A stretch of DNA of 64,000 bases from JAEUIZ01 sp046155605 (GCA_046155605.1 JBJXFQ010000101.1:1-64000), one strand, 5' to 3'; counted from the stretch's first letter, positions 8,164 to 17,814 are shown. Numbers and translations are program-made. The notes: generated by a model not told the origin, from the letters alone.

Positions 8164-9654
8164 ATGACGTTCAAGTCCCGTTCGTTTGCTGCGGCGGCGC
8201 TCGTTGCGTTGGCCGGCCTGGCGCCGATGTCGCAACCGGCGTTGGCTTCGAGCCACCGAGAGGCACCGGCGATCGCGAGCATGCCGCAACTCGACTCGAC
8301 CGACTTCTACATGTTCAACAGTTACGAGCCCGGGCGTTCGGACTATGTGACCATTGTGGCGAACTACATCCCGTTCCAGACGCCCTATGGCGGTCCCAAC
8401 TTCTTCCAAATGGACTCGGAGGCGCTCTACCAGGTCCACGTCGACAACGACGGGGACGCGAAGGAGGACATCACGTTCAGTTTCCGATTCACGAACAACC
8501 TTCGGAATCTGTCGCTCAATATCGGGGGCGTGCAGGTGCCCGTGGCGCTCTACAACATCAACACGATCGGGCCGCTCGCGGGCCAGAACGCGAATCTGAA
8601 CATCACCGAGACGTACACGGTGGACGTGACGTACGGGGACCAGTATCACGGCTACTCCGTCCCCCTGCGGACGACGACGAACAAGCGAAACATCCCGAAG
8701 CCGGCGGATTTCGTGGGTGGGAAGACCTATCCCAACAATAACTACGAGTGCTACGCGCAGGACCACATCGTCGAGTTGAACCTGCCGGGCTGCAGCCAGA
8801 ACGCCCGCGCGTTCGTCGGCCAGCGCAAGGACCCGTTCGTCGTCAACCTCGGCGAGACGTTCGACCTCATCAACACAAATCCGCTCCAGGCCCCCAACGC
8901 CAAGCGTGACTCGCTCGAGGACGACAACTGCACGTCGATCATCATCGAGGTGCCCAAGAGTTTCCTCAAGGGTTGCAACGACACGATCATCGGCGGGTGG
9001 ACGAGCGCGAGCCTCCCGCAGACGCGCGTGCTCCGCAACAACCCCACGTTCAACCAGCCGTCGACGGAAGTCGGGCAGTGGGTCCAGATGTCGCGGCTCT
9101 CGATGCCGCTGGTCAACGAGTTGGTGATCGGGATCAAGGACAAGAACAAGTTCGGCAACTCACGTCCGCGGAACGACGCGCAGTTTGCGACCTATGTGAC
9201 GAATCCGACGTTGCCCGCGATCATCGATGCGCTCTTCGGCGTTCCCGCGCCCTGCCTGCCGCGCAATGACCTGGTGAGCGTGTTCCTCACCGGGCTCGAC
9301 GGGCTGAACAAGCCGGTGGGCGTGAGGCCGGCCGAGATGATGCGGCTCAACATGAACGTGAACCCGACCCAGGGCGGGATTGCGATCACCCCCGTGGGTT
9401 CGCAGAGCCCGCTGGGCGCGCTCGGCGGCGACCTGCAGGGATATCCAAACGGTCGTCGCCCCGGCGACGACGTGGTGGACATCTCGCTCCGCGTGGTCGT
9501 GGGCGCGCTGATCCCCAACGCGGGCCAGCCCGGCTCGTGCGCTCCGGGCGGCAACCTGCCGCTCACCGACGGCGCGTTTGTCAACGACGCCAACTACTTC
9601 CCGACGTTCCCCTACCTGAAGACGCCGATCTCGAGTTCGCCGCAGCAACCCTAA
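8164..9654 (+). CDS. secreted DUF4331 family protein
   Basis: A 496-residue exported protein. The signal peptide (residues 1-28, ending PALA) is followed directly by SSHREAP, the invariant start of the DUF4331 family. Other family blocks are LDSTDFYMF near residue 40 and the acidic VDNDGDAKEDITF segment near 100. The function of DUF4331 is not established. AAGGAG 8 nt before the ATG fixes the start. It heads an operon with a DUF4198 protein and a HupE/UreJ-like membrane protein, and it faces an ECF sigma factor with a ChrR-like anti-sigma, which suggests stress-controlled expression. Confidence 0.87.
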   Translation: MTFKSRSFAAAALVALAGLAPMSQPALASSHREAPAIASMPQLDSTDFYMFNSYEPGRSDYVTIVANYIPFQTPYGGPNFFQMDSEALYQVHVDNDGDAKEDITFSFRFTNNLRNLSLNIGGVQVPVALYNINTIGPLAGQNANLNITETYTVDVTYGDQYHGYSVPLRTTTNKRNIPKPADFVGGKTYPNNNYECYAQDHIVELNLPGCSQNARAFVGQRKDPFVVNLGETFDLINTNPLQAPNAKRDSLEDDNCTSIIIEVPKSFLKGCNDTIIGGWTSASLPQTRVLRNNPTFNQPSTEVGQWVQMSRLSMPLVNELVIGIKDKNKFGNSRPRNDAQFATYVTNPTLPAIIDALFGVPAPCLPRNDLVSVFLTGLDGLNKPVGVRPAEMMRLNMNVNPTQGGIAITPVGSQSPLGALGGDLQGYPNGRRPGDDVVDISLRVVVGALIPNAGQPGSCAPGGNLPLTDGAFVNDANYFPTFPYLKTPISSSPQQP

Positions 9655-9663
9655 CCCCTGACC

Positions 9664-9694
9664 GGCCCGGGCGGGTTCGTTCTCGCCGCGGGCC
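9664..9694 (+). terminator. hairpin after DUF4331 gene, possible attenuator
   Basis: An imperfect GC-rich stem (from GGCCCG at 9664 to CGGGCC ending at 9694) is followed by TTTGGTGTTT. It lies between the first and second gene of the operon and could partly terminate, so that the DUF4331 protein is made in excess of the downstream membrane proteins. Confidence 0.45.
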
Positions 9695-9742
9695 TTTGGT
9701 GTTTCGAGTTTCCGCAGAGTCTTTCCATCCGGGAGTCATGTC

Positions 9743-10591
9743 ATGAGATTGGTCAGGGGATTGGCGGTGGTCGCGGCATCGCTTGCTTCGGCGAGCGCGG
9801 CATTGGCGCACGTGTTCTGGATCCAGCCCGCATCGTTCACGCCGGCGGTGGGGGAGGTGGTGGGCGTGCAACTTCGGGTGGGCGACGAGTTGCCGGGGGA
9901 GGTGCTGCCGCGGGACGAGCAGCGGATCGTGCGGTTCGTTGCGCTGGGGCCTTCGACGCCCGAGGCGAGCGCGATCGCGGGTCGGCAGGGGCGCGACCCG
10001 GCGGGGATGGTTCGCTTCACGGTGCCGGGCGTGCATGTGCTGGCGTATCAGAGCACCCCGACCCCGGTGACGCTGGCGGGCGACAAGTTCGAGGGGTATC
10101 TGAAGGAGAAGGGACTGGAGAAGATCAGCAAGATGCGTGCGGAGCGTGGGCAGAGCAGGGCCGAGGCGCGCGAGATCTATTCACGGTCGGTCAAGAGCAT
10201 CATCGCGGTGGGCGGGCAACGCGGGAGCGGGTTTGATGCCAGTGCGGGGCTGCGGTTCGAGGTTGTTCCGCTGAGCGACCCGACGGCGCTGCGAGCGGGC
10301 GAGACGCTGCGCGTGAGGTTTGTGTTTGAGGGCAAGCCGCTGGTCGGAGCGTTGGTGCAGGCTCGCGGCGCGAGGCATTCCGGCCCGGTGATCGAGGCGC
10401 GTACGAACGAGCAGGGCGAGGCGGCGCTGACATTGCCCGAGGCCGGGATGTGGCTGGTCGATGCCGTCGAGATGGTTGCGGCACCCGCGGGCTCGGGGGC
10501 GGAGTGGGAGAGCGTCTGGGCATCGCTCTCGTTCTCGACGGCGGACGCGCCGAAGGCGGCAACGCCGACGACGAAGGGACTGGGTCGATGA
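9743..10591 (+). CDS. periplasmic DUF4198 family protein
   Basis: A 282-residue exported protein with a signal peptide ending ALA|H, so that the mature chain begins with His23 (HVFWIQPASF). This start and the two beta-rich domains (about 25-110 and 155-265) are typical of DUF4198, a family linked to metal (nickel or cobalt) uptake systems. The second half contains the Ig-like carboxypeptidase-regulatory pattern PLVGALVQA ... TNEQGEAALTLPEAGMW. It overlaps the HupE/UreJ-like gene by 4 nt (ATGA), so the two are translationally coupled. A role in handling a divalent metal is inference. Confidence 0.8.
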   Translation: MRLVRGLAVVAASLASASAALAHVFWIQPASFTPAVGEVVGVQLRVGDELPGEVLPRDEQRIVRFVALGPSTPEASAIAGRQGRDPAGMVRFTVPGVHVLAYQSTPTPVTLAGDKFEGYLKEKGLEKISKMRAERGQSRAEAREIYSRSVKSIIAVGGQRGSGFDASAGLRFEVVPLSDPTALRAGETLRVRFVFEGKPLVGALVQARGARHSGPVIEARTNEQGEAALTLPEAGMWLVDAVEMVAAPAGSGAEWESVWASLSFSTADAPKAATPTTKGLGR

Positions 10592-11655
10592 ATCGGGTAC
10601 TGGTGATCATCGGCGCTGCGATGCTGCTTCTGGGCACGGCATCGGCCCGCGCGCACGACTTTGGTGCGATGCTCGTGACGATCAAGGTTCAAGACGGCGG
10701 CCACGTGGATGGAGTGATCCGAGTCGATCCTGAGCATCTTCCCGCGGCGCAGGCCTCGGCGCTCAACTCGAAAGATGAGACGGTGCGCGGCGCGGCGATC
10801 GAAGCAATTGGCGAGGCGATCTCGCGCGGGGCGGCGCTCAACGTCGACGGGAGCACAGAAGCCAAGCGACTGGTGCTCGTGCGGCAGCAGGTCCCCGTGA
10901 GCGAGGAGGATGCGACGGTTCGCTGGTCGTTCTCAGTGCCGGGCGTTGCGTCGTCGTTGATGTGGCGCTGCGACGCGCCGCTGGGGCGATATCTGCTTCG
11001 CGTGTATCATGCGGGCGGCGAGCAGGCGCAGTGGCTCGATACGGGCGAGGCGTCGGACCTGTTCGATGTGCTGGCCTTGGTACCGCCGCCGGGTAGCTCG
11101 CGCGTGATCGCGGACTATGTTGGCCTGGGATTCACGCACATCATCCCGCACGGGCTGGATCACATCCTGTTCGTGCTGGGGCTGTTCCTGCTGAGCGCCC
11201 GCGTGCGTCCGGTCCTGATGCAGGCCACGGCGTTCACGGTCGCGCACTCGATCACGCTCGCGCTGGCGGTGAGCGGGGTGGTCTCGCCGCCGTCGTCGAT
11301 CGTTGAGCCGCTGATCGCGGCCTCGATCGCGTTCATCGGGCTGGAGAACGTGTTTGTTCGGCGGTACACGTCGCGGCGGACGCTGGTGGCCTTCGGCTTT
11401 GGGCTGCTGCACGGGCTTGGGTTCGCGGGGGTGCTGCAGGAGGCCGGGCTGCCCAAGGGCCAACTGGTGACGGCGTTGATCTCGTTCAACGTGGGCGTTG
11501 AGTTGGGTCAGGCGGCGGTGATTCTTGCGGCGTTCGCGCTGGTGGGCACATGGGTTGGAAGGCGGCCGTGGTATCAGGCGAGGGTGGCCGCGCCGGCGTC
11601 TCTGACGATCGCCGCGGTGGCGTTGGTGTGGACGGTTGAGCGGCTTGGCATCTGA
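10588..11655 (+). CDS. HupE/UreJ-like membrane protein
   Basis: A 355-residue integral membrane protein with a signal peptide (cleavage after about residue 22), a periplasmic domain to about residue 170, and a C-terminal six-to-seven-helix HupE/UreJ_2 domain. Conserved histidines are visible: H184, H188 and H192 in GFTHIIPHGLDHILF, H220 in FTVAHSITLAL, and H275 in FGLLHGLGFAG. HupE/UreJ proteins are associated with nickel or other metal supply. The ATG overlaps the stop of the DUF4198 gene, with GAAGGGA just upstream inside that gene. Confidence 0.85.
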   Translation: MNRVLVIIGAAMLLLGTASARAHDFGAMLVTIKVQDGGHVDGVIRVDPEHLPAAQASALNSKDETVRGAAIEAIGEAISRGAALNVDGSTEAKRLVLVRQQVPVSEEDATVRWSFSVPGVASSLMWRCDAPLGRYLLRVYHAGGEQAQWLDTGEASDLFDVLALVPPPGSSRVIADYVGLGFTHIIPHGLDHILFVLGLFLLSARVRPVLMQATAFTVAHSITLALAVSGVVSPPSSIVEPLIAASIAFIGLENVFVRRYTSRRTLVAFGFGLLHGLGFAGVLQEAGLPKGQLVTALISFNVGVELGQAAVILAAFALVGTWVGRRPWYQARVAAPASLTIAAVALVWTVERLGI

Positions 11656-11759
11656 CCTGCCGGCAGCACTCGTTCTCAGGCCTGTCACCGACTACTATTT
11701 GCAACCGGGAGGCGGTTGGTCGGAAACCTGATCGGGCGGCATCTGTAGAAGATGGAGGA

Positions 11760-11787
11760 ACCGGGCGCGATCGGCTCGGTTTTCTTT
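11760..11787 (+). terminator. Rho-independent terminator
   Basis: A 7-bp stem (11760-11766 with 11774-11780, one G-T pair) and 7-base loop are followed by TTTCTTT. It lies 105 bases past the HupE/UreJ-like stop codon and upstream of the adaptor gene, so it should separate the two transcripts. Confidence 0.6.
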
Positions 11788-11850
11788 CCATACCGGTTCA
11801 GACCGATCAAAATCCGATCAAGCGTGGGCATATCGATCAGGAGGCCGCAC

Positions 11851-13728
11851 ATGGCGGACGCAAGGCGGCGTGGCGGGGTGATGGTCAAAGGGGTCGCGGC
11901 GTTACTCGTGCTCGCGGCGATCGGCGGCGGCTCGTGGTACGCGCTCAAGAACAAGGGCGGGAACAAGGAAGGCGCTCAGGGCTCGCTCGACCTGGCACGG
12001 GCCGAGGTCATCAGTTTTGACATGACGACCACGGCCCTGGGCGAACTCCAGGCCAAGAACCAGATCGAACTCAACAGCGAGTTGGAGACGGAGAGCACGA
12101 TCGTGGAGTTGGTGGCCGAGGGCAAGTTCGTCAAGAAGGGCGAGTTGATCCTTCGGCTGAGCGGGGACCAGATCCAGACGCAGATCGACGAGACGAAGTT
12201 GCGGGTCGAATCGGCCAAGGCGGATTCGGTGGCCGCGGAGAGCGGGTTCGAGATCCAGAAGAGCGAGAACGAATCGAAACTGCGCCAGGCGCGGCTGAAA
12301 CTGGATCTGGCGGAACTCGCGCTCAAGCAGTGGGAGTCGGGCGACCATGTCCAGAAGATGAAGGACATCGAGTTGGCGCTCGACAAGTCAAAGAAGGACC
12401 TGGAGCGGCTTGAAGAGAAGTTCGCGCGGAGCCAGGGGCTCTTCAAAGAGGGCTTCATGAGCAAGGACGAGTTGCAGCGCGAGGAGATCGAACTGCGCAA
12501 CGCTCGTGCGGCACTCGAGAAGGCCCTGCTCGAGGACGTGACGTACAGCCTGTATCAGAAGCCCAAGGACGAGAAGAGCAAACTCTCGGATGTCGAGGAG
12601 GCCAAAGCCGAACTCGAACGGACCAAGCAGCAGGCGGAGATCCAACTGGCGATCAAGGACGCCGAGCGAGTGAACCGTCGTCGTCAACTGGGGCTGCACG
12701 AGGAGAAGTTGACGAAACTGGAGAAGCAGTTGGCGGCGACGGAGGTTCGTGCGCCGCAGGACGGACTGGTGGTCTATGCCTCCAGCGCGGGCCGCAACTG
12801 GTTCGACGAGTCGCCCTTCACGGTGGGTCGTCGTGTGCGTCCGCAAGAGCCGCTGATCGTGCTGCCGGACACGTCGGACATGGTGGCGGCGGTTCGGGTG
12901 CAAGAGGCGTTGGCCGGCCGAGTCAAGCCGGGCCTCAATGCGACGGTGAAGGTGGACATGCTGGGCGGGCAGGTGCTGACAGGCAAGGTGGACAGCATCG
13001 GGGTGATGGCGGAGTCGCAAGGGCGCTGGATGGACCCGAACCGTCGCGAGTACACGGTCAAGATTCTGCTCGACAGGGCGGGCGGGGACCTGGGGCTGAA
13101 GCCATCGAACAAGTGCGAGGCGACGATCACGATGGGCCGCGTCGAGGATGTGCTGGCGGTGCCGGTGCAGGGGATTTTCAGCGAGGAGGCGTTGAAGTTT
13201 GTCTATGTGCCGCGCGGGGCGCGGTATGCGCGGCTGCCGGTGAAGGTCGGGCGGGTATCGAGCCTGTACGCGGAGGTGTCGCTGGGCCTCGAAGAGGGCG
13301 AGCGTGTGCTGCTGCGTGAGCCGGACGCGAACCAGGTCTTGCGTGAGCAGTGGGAGCCCGGACAGTTGAAACTCGTGGGGTTTGAACTCGATTCCAACGG
13401 CAAGGCCGTGCCCACGGGCGGCGGCGGCCGGCCAGGTGGTCGCGAACCTGGCACTCGCCGCGCGGGCGGCGGACGCGGGAAGGGCGGCGTGCCCGGTGCC
13501 GCGCCGACTGGCGAGGCCACGGCAAAGGCTGGCGGGGCAGAAGGCGGGCTGGTGCAATCGGCAGAGGTCAAGCCGGCCGAGGGCACTGAGGCGAAGGCAC
13601 CCGAGCCGGTCAAGGCGGAAGAGAAGCCCGCGGGCGAAACCAAGGCTGAGGACGCGAAAGAAACGAAGGCCGAGGCGAAGCCGGAAGAGACAAAGGCTGA
13701 GGCACCGACGAGCACCGGGCCGCAGTAG
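11851..13728 (+). CDS. HlyD/RND-type periplasmic adaptor protein
   Basis: A 625-residue membrane-fusion protein. One transmembrane helix (about residues 12-32) is followed by a lipoyl-like half motif, a very long coiled coil (roughly 110-330, rich in Lys, Glu and Leu), the second lipoyl half (ATEVRAPQDGLVVYAS), a beta-barrel domain and a membrane-proximal domain. The last 100 residues are low-complexity, first Gly/Arg, then repeats of KAE, KPEE and KAEAK. The start at 11851 has AGGAGG upstream. No ABC or RND permease gene follows, so its transport partner must be encoded elsewhere or it acts with an unlinked pump. Confidence 0.85.
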   Translation: MADARRRGGVMVKGVAALLVLAAIGGGSWYALKNKGGNKEGAQGSLDLARAEVISFDMTTTALGELQAKNQIELNSELETESTIVELVAEGKFVKKGELILRLSGDQIQTQIDETKLRVESAKADSVAAESGFEIQKSENESKLRQARLKLDLAELALKQWESGDHVQKMKDIELALDKSKKDLERLEEKFARSQGLFKEGFMSKDELQREEIELRNARAALEKALLEDVTYSLYQKPKDEKSKLSDVEEAKAELERTKQQAEIQLAIKDAERVNRRRQLGLHEEKLTKLEKQLAATEVRAPQDGLVVYASSAGRNWFDESPFTVGRRVRPQEPLIVLPDTSDMVAAVRVQEALAGRVKPGLNATVKVDMLGGQVLTGKVDSIGVMAESQGRWMDPNRREYTVKILLDRAGGDLGLKPSNKCEATITMGRVEDVLAVPVQGIFSEEALKFVYVPRGARYARLPVKVGRVSSLYAEVSLGLEEGERVLLREPDANQVLREQWEPGQLKLVGFELDSNGKAVPTGGGGRPGGREPGTRRAGGGRGKGGVPGAAPTGEATAKAGGAEGGLVQSAEVKPAEGTEAKAPEPVKAEEKPAGETKAEDAKETKAEAKPEETKAEAPTSTGPQ

Positions 13729-13879
13729 AGCGTCATCGCCCTGATGCGAACGCATTCACAGCGTCTCAATCACTGGGTGGCATGACGGCAAGCCGCGGCA
13801 CCATGCGTGGTCCGTGCGGAAGTGCCGCACGCTTGGCACCGGCGCATCACTTGGCCTGACGGGCGACGGAAGTTTAGTG

Positions 13880-14359
13880 CTACTCGTCGGGCTGTTCGGT
13901 TGCCGCGATCATTTGTTTGCTGATCAGTTGGAGCGCCAGTCGCCACTCTTCGAGCGCGCCGAGGTTCGCGGTCGAGCCGAGGATCTCCCTCATCGACTCG
14001 ACGAGCAGATCGATGACCAGGCCGTAGTGCTCGGGCTTGGCACCGTAATCCGCGTGGCGTCTGCCGAGGGCGGCGAGCATCGCGGCGTTCTCGGCGGGGT
14101 GCTCCAGATTTCGGACGACGGCATCAAGCGCTGCCGTGAGTTTCTGGGCCTGGGCGTTGGGATCGCCGCGAAAGAGTTGGCGTAGCGGCGGTGCGGCGGC
14201 GAAGAGTTTGGCGTAGAAGACCTCGGCGAGGCGGAGTTCGTTCGATCGCACGCGGTCATACGTCGCTTTGAGCCGCCCGATGAGGGCGGTATCGATGGGC
14301 AGGCCGGTGAGGGAAGCGCCGTCTGCGGTAGCGGCAATCGGGTGTCTCTTGACGGGCAT
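13880..14359 (-). CDS. single-domain globin
   Basis: A 159-residue haem protein of the globin superfamily. The E and F helix pattern is clear: LRQLFRG around the CD corner with Phe63, and the proximal histidine His102 in RRHADYG, followed by EHYGLVIDLLV. This looks like the globin part of flavohaemoglobins and globin sensors but with no reductase or output domain. The ATG at 14359 has GGAG 7 nt upstream. It lies 67 bases downstream of the kinase-TPR gene on the same strand, so it may be the last gene of the sigma-kinase operon. Oxygen or NO binding is inferred from the family. Confidence 0.82.
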   Translation of the reverse strand: MPVKRHPIAATADGASLTGLPIDTALIGRLKATYDRVRSNELRLAEVFYAKLFAAAPPLRQLFRGDPNAQAQKLTAALDAVVRNLEHPAENAAMLAALGRRHADYGAKPEHYGLVIDLLVESMREILGSTANLGALEEWRLALQLISKQMIAATEQPDE

Positions 14360-14426
14360 CAACGATCTCCGAACGGAATGGACCATATGAGAGACGCGGA
14401 AGCGAGCGAGGGATCGCGCCATGGGG

Positions 14427-17198
14427 TCATGGGCGGGTCGGCTCCGAGAGTCGGAGCCACTTCAGATGCTCCTGGTCGTGCCCCGCTTTAGGCTCGCGCT
14501 CATGGGCTTTCGCGTAGAAATCGGCGAGGCGCGCGGCCGCGGCCCGGGTTTGCGGATGCGCCGCTCGAAGCACTCGGTTCAGCGTTTCGTATCCCTCCAG
14601 CATGGCAGCGCGTGCATCGGAAACTCGGCCGACCGCCAGCAGCAACGCGCCGTGGATCGAGAGATGATTCCCGGCGTCAAAGGAATCGCGGAGCGGACTC
14701 TCGCGGATCAGCCGAATGAGGCGGGTGCTGAGTTCCATCGCCTCGTCCCGGCGCGCGGTTTCACGCGCGGCGTCTCGAAGGAGTGCGAGCGAGTCGATCG
14801 AGTCGGCGTGGCTTTCTCCCAGAGCGCGCATTTGAACGTCGAACGACTCGCGGATCATCCGCTCACCCTCGGCTGTTTGCCCTCGCGCGTGCAGGATGCC
14901 GCCCAACGCGGCTTTGGCGCGGAGCGTGTCGGCGTGTTCCGGTCCGAGGAGCGCGACCCGACCCTCATAGCACTCGCGTTGCAGTGACTCGGCTTCGGCG
15001 AGTTCGCCGGTTTCTCGGAGCAGCGACGCGAGCATCGTCATCGAGGTCAGGGTGGCGGAGTGCGCGTCCCCATGACGACGGCGATCCGCCGCGAGCGACT
15101 CGCGGATGAGCGGCTCGGCTTCGGTGAATCGACCCTGGTCCTGCAGCAACACGCCCAGGTTGCCGAGCGAACCAAGATAGTCGGGGTGGTCCGCGCCCTG
15201 CACGCGTCGCCGACGCTCGAGCAACTCGCGCCAACTCGCCTCGGCAAGGTCGAGGCGGCCCTGCACGGCATAGAGGACGCCGATGTTGTTGAGCATGCGG
15301 AGCGTCGCGGGATCGTCGTCGCCGAGCACTCGCCGCTGCCGCGCCAGCGTGTCGGTCCACACCCGTTCGGCCTCAGGCAGGTTGCCCTTCCGACGGTAGA
15401 GCCCGCCCAGGCTCGTGCCCGAGTTGAGCGTCGCGCGATCATCCGGCCCGAGCACAAGCCGCCGGCGCTCGTATGCCGCGGCGAGGTGGACGAGCGCCTC
15501 GTCGAAGCGTCCGAGCGTGGAGAGGAGTGAGCCGACCGAATGCCGCGATTGGAGCGTGTCCGCGTGGTCCTCGCCCTGCGAGGCTCGACGGAGGTCGTAC
15601 GCCGCGGTAATGATCGGCAGCGCGTCGGCGTGAAGGCCCAGCGAGTTCATCGTATCGGCGAGTTGCTGGAGCAGCCTTGCGCGCAGCACGGGCTGATCGG
15701 CCAAGCGCTCGTTGATCAATGACGCGTACCGCTGCAGGACGCTGGTGCTCAGCGATCCAGCCGCGAGCGTGGTGAAGTTCAGGCGCGTGGCAAGGCGATT
15801 CCAGTCTTCGATTGCTGTGCTCACCGCCTCATCGCCGCCCTCGGACCGCGCGGACTCGCGCAGGCTCGCGCCGATCGCGGTCCGTAGCCCGTCGCCCATG
15901 GCGGCCACGTCGAGTTCTCGGAGGAGGCATTCCTGGAACTCGGTCACGATCTCGAGTTTGTGCTCCCGTTCGAGCGCGGCATCGCGCGCCCGCGACGCTA
16001 CATACGCGAAGCGCGCCGAGACCACTACCCCGATCAGCAGGAGCGCGACCGACGAGGCAAGTGCCGCGGCAAGGGGCGGATTCCGCCTCGCAAACTTGCG
16101 GACCTGTTCGATGGTGGTCGAATGGCGGGCCTCGATCGGCTGGTTGCCCAGGTATCGGCGGACATCCGCGGCCAGCGCGCCAGCGCCGACGTATCGACGA
16201 GCGCGGTCCTTCTCCATCGCCATCGCGATGATCGCCTCCAGATCGCCCGCGGCCTCCGGGCGCAGCGAGCCCGCGCGCGACGGCTCCACCTCCGTGATGA
16301 TCCGCACGGCCTGGGGGATCGAGCAGCGTGAGAGATCGTGCGGGAGCCGACCCGTCACCAGTTCATACAGCAGCACGCCGAGCGAATAGACATCCGATCG
16401 CACGTCGATGTTCGCGGGATCGACGCATTGCTCGGGGCTCATCGAGTTGAGCGTTCCGATCAGGCTGCTCGCATTGGCGGCACCCGTGAGCGCCGGAGAG
16501 CCAGTCTGGGTGCTCCGCGCGATGCCAAAGTCGATCACCTTCGGCTGACCGTCCGGTCCGACGAGGACGTTTGCGGGCTTGATGTCCCGGTGGATGATCC
16601 CGTTCTGGTGCCCGTGCAGCACCGCGTCGCAGACCGAGGCAAACATCTCCAAGCGCTGTCGGAGCGAGAGCCCGGCCCGGTCGGCGTATTCGGTGATGCT
16701 GAGGGCATCGGGGATCAGTTCCATCGCGAAGAACGGCGTTGGCTTGGGCTGTCCGAGTTGTGCCGTCCCGGCCTCATAGATCTGTGCGATGGCGGGATGA
16801 CGCAGCCGCGCGAGCGTCTGGGTTTCCAGCCTGAAGCGGAGGAGCGAGTCGGTGCTGGTCATCGCCTGGCGCATCACCTTGATCGCCACGCGACGATTCG
16901 GGTTCTCCTGCACGGCCTCGTAGACCGTCGCCATCCCTCCCATGCCCAGCACGCCGATGACCAGGTAGGTGCCGACGGCGTCGGGGATGTCGGGCAGCGG
17001 CTCGAAGCGCGAGGCCAGCGCGGGGGATTCAAGGAATCCCGTGCTTTGGTCGGCCGCCTTCAGAAGCCGCTGCACGCGTCGCAGCACATCGGCGTCTTGC
17101 CCGCACGCCTCTCGAACCATCGCGTCGCGTTGGTCTGGGTCGAGCCCTAGCGCCCGAGTAAAGATCGCGTGCGCTCGTGCGGCGGTGTCATTGCGCAC
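14427..17198 (-). CDS. Ser/Thr protein kinase with TPR repeats
   Basis: A 923-residue membrane-anchored kinase. The Hanks-type domain (about residues 77-350) has the glycine loop GMGGMATVYEA (85-95), VAIK lysine K107, HRDIKPAN with catalytic D205, and DFG at 223-225, so it should be active. One transmembrane helix follows (about 375-397). The C-terminal half is a run of about 42-residue kinesin-light-chain-type TPR repeats with recurring AEAL/LGxxHPxTL patterns, a likely protein-docking surface. GTG at 17198 is chosen because AAAGG is 7 nt upstream and it overlaps the sigma factor end by 11 bases; a longer open frame upstream merely shadows that gene. Confidence 0.9.
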   Translation of the reverse strand: MRNDTAARAHAIFTRALGLDPDQRDAMVREACGQDADVLRRVQRLLKAADQSTGFLESPALASRFEPLPDIPDAVGTYLVIGVLGMGGMATVYEAVQENPNRRVAIKVMRQAMTSTDSLLRFRLETQTLARLRHPAIAQIYEAGTAQLGQPKPTPFFAMELIPDALSITEYADRAGLSLRQRLEMFASVCDAVLHGHQNGIIHRDIKPANVLVGPDGQPKVIDFGIARSTQTGSPALTGAANASSLIGTLNSMSPEQCVDPANIDVRSDVYSLGVLLYELVTGRLPHDLSRCSIPQAVRIITEVEPSRAGSLRPEAAGDLEAIIAMAMEKDRARRYVGAGALAADVRRYLGNQPIEARHSTTIEQVRKFARRNPPLAAALASSVALLLIGVVVSARFAYVASRARDAALEREHKLEIVTEFQECLLRELDVAAMGDGLRTAIGASLRESARSEGGDEAVSTAIEDWNRLATRLNFTTLAAGSLSTSVLQRYASLINERLADQPVLRARLLQQLADTMNSLGLHADALPIITAAYDLRRASQGEDHADTLQSRHSVGSLLSTLGRFDEALVHLAAAYERRRLVLGPDDRATLNSGTSLGGLYRRKGNLPEAERVWTDTLARQRRVLGDDDPATLRMLNNIGVLYAVQGRLDLAEASWRELLERRRRVQGADHPDYLGSLGNLGVLLQDQGRFTEAEPLIRESLAADRRRHGDAHSATLTSMTMLASLLRETGELAEAESLQRECYEGRVALLGPEHADTLRAKAALGGILHARGQTAEGERMIRESFDVQMRALGESHADSIDSLALLRDAARETARRDEAMELSTRLIRLIRESPLRDSFDAGNHLSIHGALLLAVGRVSDARAAMLEGYETLNRVLRAAHPQTRAAAARLADFYAKAHEREPKAGHDQEHLKWLRLSEPTRP

Positions 17199-17814
17199 GA
17201 TCGCGCCTTTCGTCGGGCGTTGGTTCGGGGCCTGGCGCGCCGGATTGGTCGCCGTCGTGAAGCCGGACGAAGAGCCAGGCCTTCGCGGCCTGCCACTGGC
17301 GGTCAACGGTCCGCTTGCCGATGTCGAGCAACTCCGCGATTTCGTCGACGGTGCAGCCGCCGAAGTAGCGGAGTTCAACGATCCGCGCCTGCTGCTCGTC
17401 GAGGCGAGCCAGTTCGACCAGCGCTTCATCGAGGGCGATGGCGTCGAGGTCACGGGCGGGCGCGGGCACATCGTGCTCGCCGATGCTGACACGGGTGCCG
17501 GGTCCGCCGCGTTTGAGCGCCTGCCGCTCGCGGGCGTGGTCGATGAGGATTCGCCGGATGATGCGCGAGGCGAGCGCGAAGAAGTGGAGCCGGTCCTTCC
17601 ACTCCGTGTTCCGCTGCCCGATGAGTTTGACGTACGCCTCGTGGACGAGCGCGGTCGGCTGGAGCGTATGGTCGCGTCTCTCCCCGCTCATGTGCGACAT
17701 CGCCAGGCGGCGCATGTCCTGGTAGATCGCGGCCATGAGCGCGTCCACATCGCGCCGATCACCCGACGCGGCGGCGTGAAGCAGGAGCGTGATGTCGGTT
17801 GGAGTGTCGCTCAT
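17188..17814 (-). CDS. ECF-like sigma factor, TIGR02999 type
   Basis: A 208-residue sigma-70 family protein of the TIGR02999/ECF-Planctomycete type. Family blocks include LQPTALVHEAYVKL, a FFALASRIIRRILIDHARER region 2 core, and region 4 helix-turn-helix GCTVDEIAELLDIGKRTVDR. This family often sits next to Hanks-type kinases, and here its stop overlaps the kinase start by 11 bases. The kinase may control the sigma factor by phosphorylation, as proposed for similar pairs; that is inference. The ATG at 17814 gives the normal family N-terminus, though no clear ribosome site is seen. Confidence 0.88.
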   Translation of the reverse strand: MSDTPTDITLLLHAAASGDRRDVDALMAAIYQDMRRLAMSHMSGERRDHTLQPTALVHEAYVKLIGQRNTEWKDRLHFFALASRIIRRILIDHARERQALKRGGPGTRVSIGEHDVPAPARDLDAIALDEALVELARLDEQQARIVELRYFGGCTVDEIAELLDIGKRTVDRQWQAAKAWLFVRLHDGDQSGAPGPEPTPDERRDRAQ

